A DNA stretch of 13,439 nt from Anaerolineae bacterium (lineage in GTDB: Bacteria > Chloroflexota > Anaerolineae > JAFGEY01). Both the position numbers and the translations under genes were made by a program. Positions within the stretch are counted from its first letter, which is position 1. The number at the start of each line of letters is the position of its first letter. This document shows, piece by piece, positions 12,562-13,439 of the stretch. The notes under the pieces are model-generated. The model was not told the DNA's origin, did no database searches, and was given only the letters and a program-made list of their open reading frames with translations. Where the stretch lies: contig JAFGIE010000207.1 of the NCBI GenBank assembly GCA_016929775.1, positions 1 to 13,439 of the forward strand. The letters run 5' to 3'.

Positions 12562-13338
12562 ATGCCATCGCAGCGGATCGAGTGCAGGAGAGGGGGGCGC
12601 GATCGCGCCTCGCTTTCGACAGACGAGATCGTGCTCACCATTCTGATCTGCTTCACTGCGCTGGCGATCGGGGTCGTGTACTCGGCGCTGCTCAACTATG
12701 ACGCGATCGCGGGTGCCTTGGGTCCTGTTGTCTCTGTGGCGCTCGGGAACGCGGCAGGGCCTGGCGGCGCGCGTGCCGCGGCAGAGGGTGCCCTGCCCCT
12801 CGCGCCCGGACCGGACACAGCGGGGTCTATCGCGCCGGGGGCGTCCATGCAAACCACGCCGGTCGAGGGCGAGCCGCCCGCAGCAGCGCCGCCGACGCGC
12901 CTGTCGATCCCGAAGCTGGGGCTGGACGTCCCGGTACAGCCCGTGGGGTACAAGACGGTGGTAGAGCGCGGTGCATCGAGGCTGATCTGGGACACGCCGC
13001 GTGATGTCGCCGGCTTTCACCAGAGCGCAGCGTATCCTGGTGAGCGGGGGAACGTGGTGATCAATGGGCATCGCGATCTGTACAGCGCCGTCTTTCGCCA
13101 CCTGGATGCGCTGCAGGAGGGGGATCGGATCGTCCTGTACGCCGGGGACACCCCCTATGCCTACCAGGTGATCGGCAGCCGAATACTGCCCTATGTCGGC
13201 GCCTCTGTCGAGGATAGCGCCGAACACGCCCGTTTGCTGGGCCCGACCCAAGAGGCGCGCCTCACTCTGGTCACGTGCACGCCGGTGGCGCTCGCCACAC
13301 ATCGCCTGTACGTGATCGCCACGCCGATCAAGGACTAG
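12562..13338 (+). CDS. Sortase (class D/E-like transpeptidase)
   Basis: A membrane-anchored cysteine transpeptidase that cleaves sorting signals and joins surface proteins to the cell envelope. From ATG 12562 it has 258 residues: a basic N-terminus, one membrane span (about 24-44, VLTILICFTALAIGVVYSAL), a Gly/Ala/Pro linker, then the sortase beta-barrel from RLSIPKLGLDVPV (113-125). All three catalytic residues are present: H170 in VINGHRD, C239 in TLVTCTP and R248 in THRLYVIA. The start is uncertain because no good ribosome site precedes 12562; GTG at 12487 is an alternative adding 25 Arg/Gly-rich residues. The preceding gene encodes a likely substrate with an APSTGG signal, making a dedicated pair plausible. 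Class is judged from the TLVTC motif and short length only. Confidence 0.9.
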   Translation: MPSQRIECRRGGRDRASLSTDEIVLTILICFTALAIGVVYSALLNYDAIAGALGPVVSVALGNAAGPGGARAAAEGALPLAPGPDTAGSIAPGASMQTTPVEGEPPAAAPPTRLSIPKLGLDVPVQPVGYKTVVERGASRLIWDTPRDVAGFHQSAAYPGERGNVVINGHRDLYSAVFRHLDALQEGDRIVLYAGDTPYAYQVIGSRILPYVGASVEDSAEHARLLGPTQEARLTLVTCTPVALATHRLYVIATPIKD

Positions 13339-13363
13339 GGTTGTTTCCTCCGGAAATTCGTTC

Positions 13364-13392
13364 TTGACAAGATCGCACAATCGTGGTACAAT
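13364..13392 (+). promoter_or_regulatory. Consensus sigma70-type promoter at right edge
   Basis: Perfect TTGACA (13364-13369), 17-nt spacer, TACAAT (13387-13392). It drives something beyond the window: the first ATG after it (13400) meets a stop after three codons, so the remaining 47 bases are leader. Confidence 0.75.
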
Positions 13393-13439
13393 GCTCGAAT
13401 GCATCTTTAAGACCTGTGCCTGCCCAATTTGCGACGATG

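Noticed and set aside
12589..12612. GCGATCGC-type palindromes, reminiscent of cyanobacterial HIP1
   Set aside because: Only scattered partial occurrences in GC-rich DNA; not enough to suggest a repeat family or a cyanobacterial origin.
12430..13404. Long minus-strand open frame opposite the sortase
   Set aside because: It is an antisense shadow; the plus strand carries the complete sortase triad.

Overview
The window is GC-rich bacterial DNA. It holds a long minus-strand operon (about 1-9640), a divergent tRNA gene, and a plus-strand right third with a methyltransferase, a small membrane protein and a surface-protein/sortase pair. There is no phylogenetic marker gene. An actinobacterial-type adenosine kinase, PT-rich surface proteins, a sortase and sigma70-like promoters would fit Chloroflexota or another GC-rich monoderm-like lineage; this is an inference, not a firm call.

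Minus strand, in transcription order: a sigma70-type promoter (9609-9637); a SAM-I (S-box) riboswitch aptamer (9458-9581) with its terminator (9419-9443); mtnA (MTA salvage); a short MetE-like zinc methyltransferase; rfbF (glucose-1-phosphate cytidylyltransferase); a VOC-superfamily protein; rfbG (CDP-glucose 4,6-dehydratase); an extended SDR; rfbH (PMP/[2Fe-2S] 3-dehydrase); two family-2 glycosyltransferases; and an AdoK-type adenosine kinase cut by the left window edge. Several junctions overlap by 1-4 bases and I saw no convincing internal terminator, so this reads as one transcription unit. SAM-cycle genes (mtnA, metE-like, adoK) bracket a CDP-3,6-dideoxyhexose pathway and its transferases, all apparently behind a SAM-sensing switch.

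The divergent region 9631-9815 carries back-to-back promoters, tRNA-Gly(UCC) and a strong terminator. Next comes a promoter with a roughly 124-nt leader that folds on paper into a multi-branch junction ahead of a class I SAM-dependent methyltransferase (10046-10747). It is followed by an 88-residue glycine-rich membrane protein.

Between 11274 and 11468 on the minus strand there is a consensus promoter, about 160 nt of non-coding sequence with a tRNA-like core, and a strong hairpin: a candidate small RNA of no family I recognise. The right end encodes a secreted PT-repeat protein ending in a sortase-type sorting signal (APSTGG, membrane span, arginine-rich tail), then a sortase. A last consensus promoter at 13364-13392 points out of the window.
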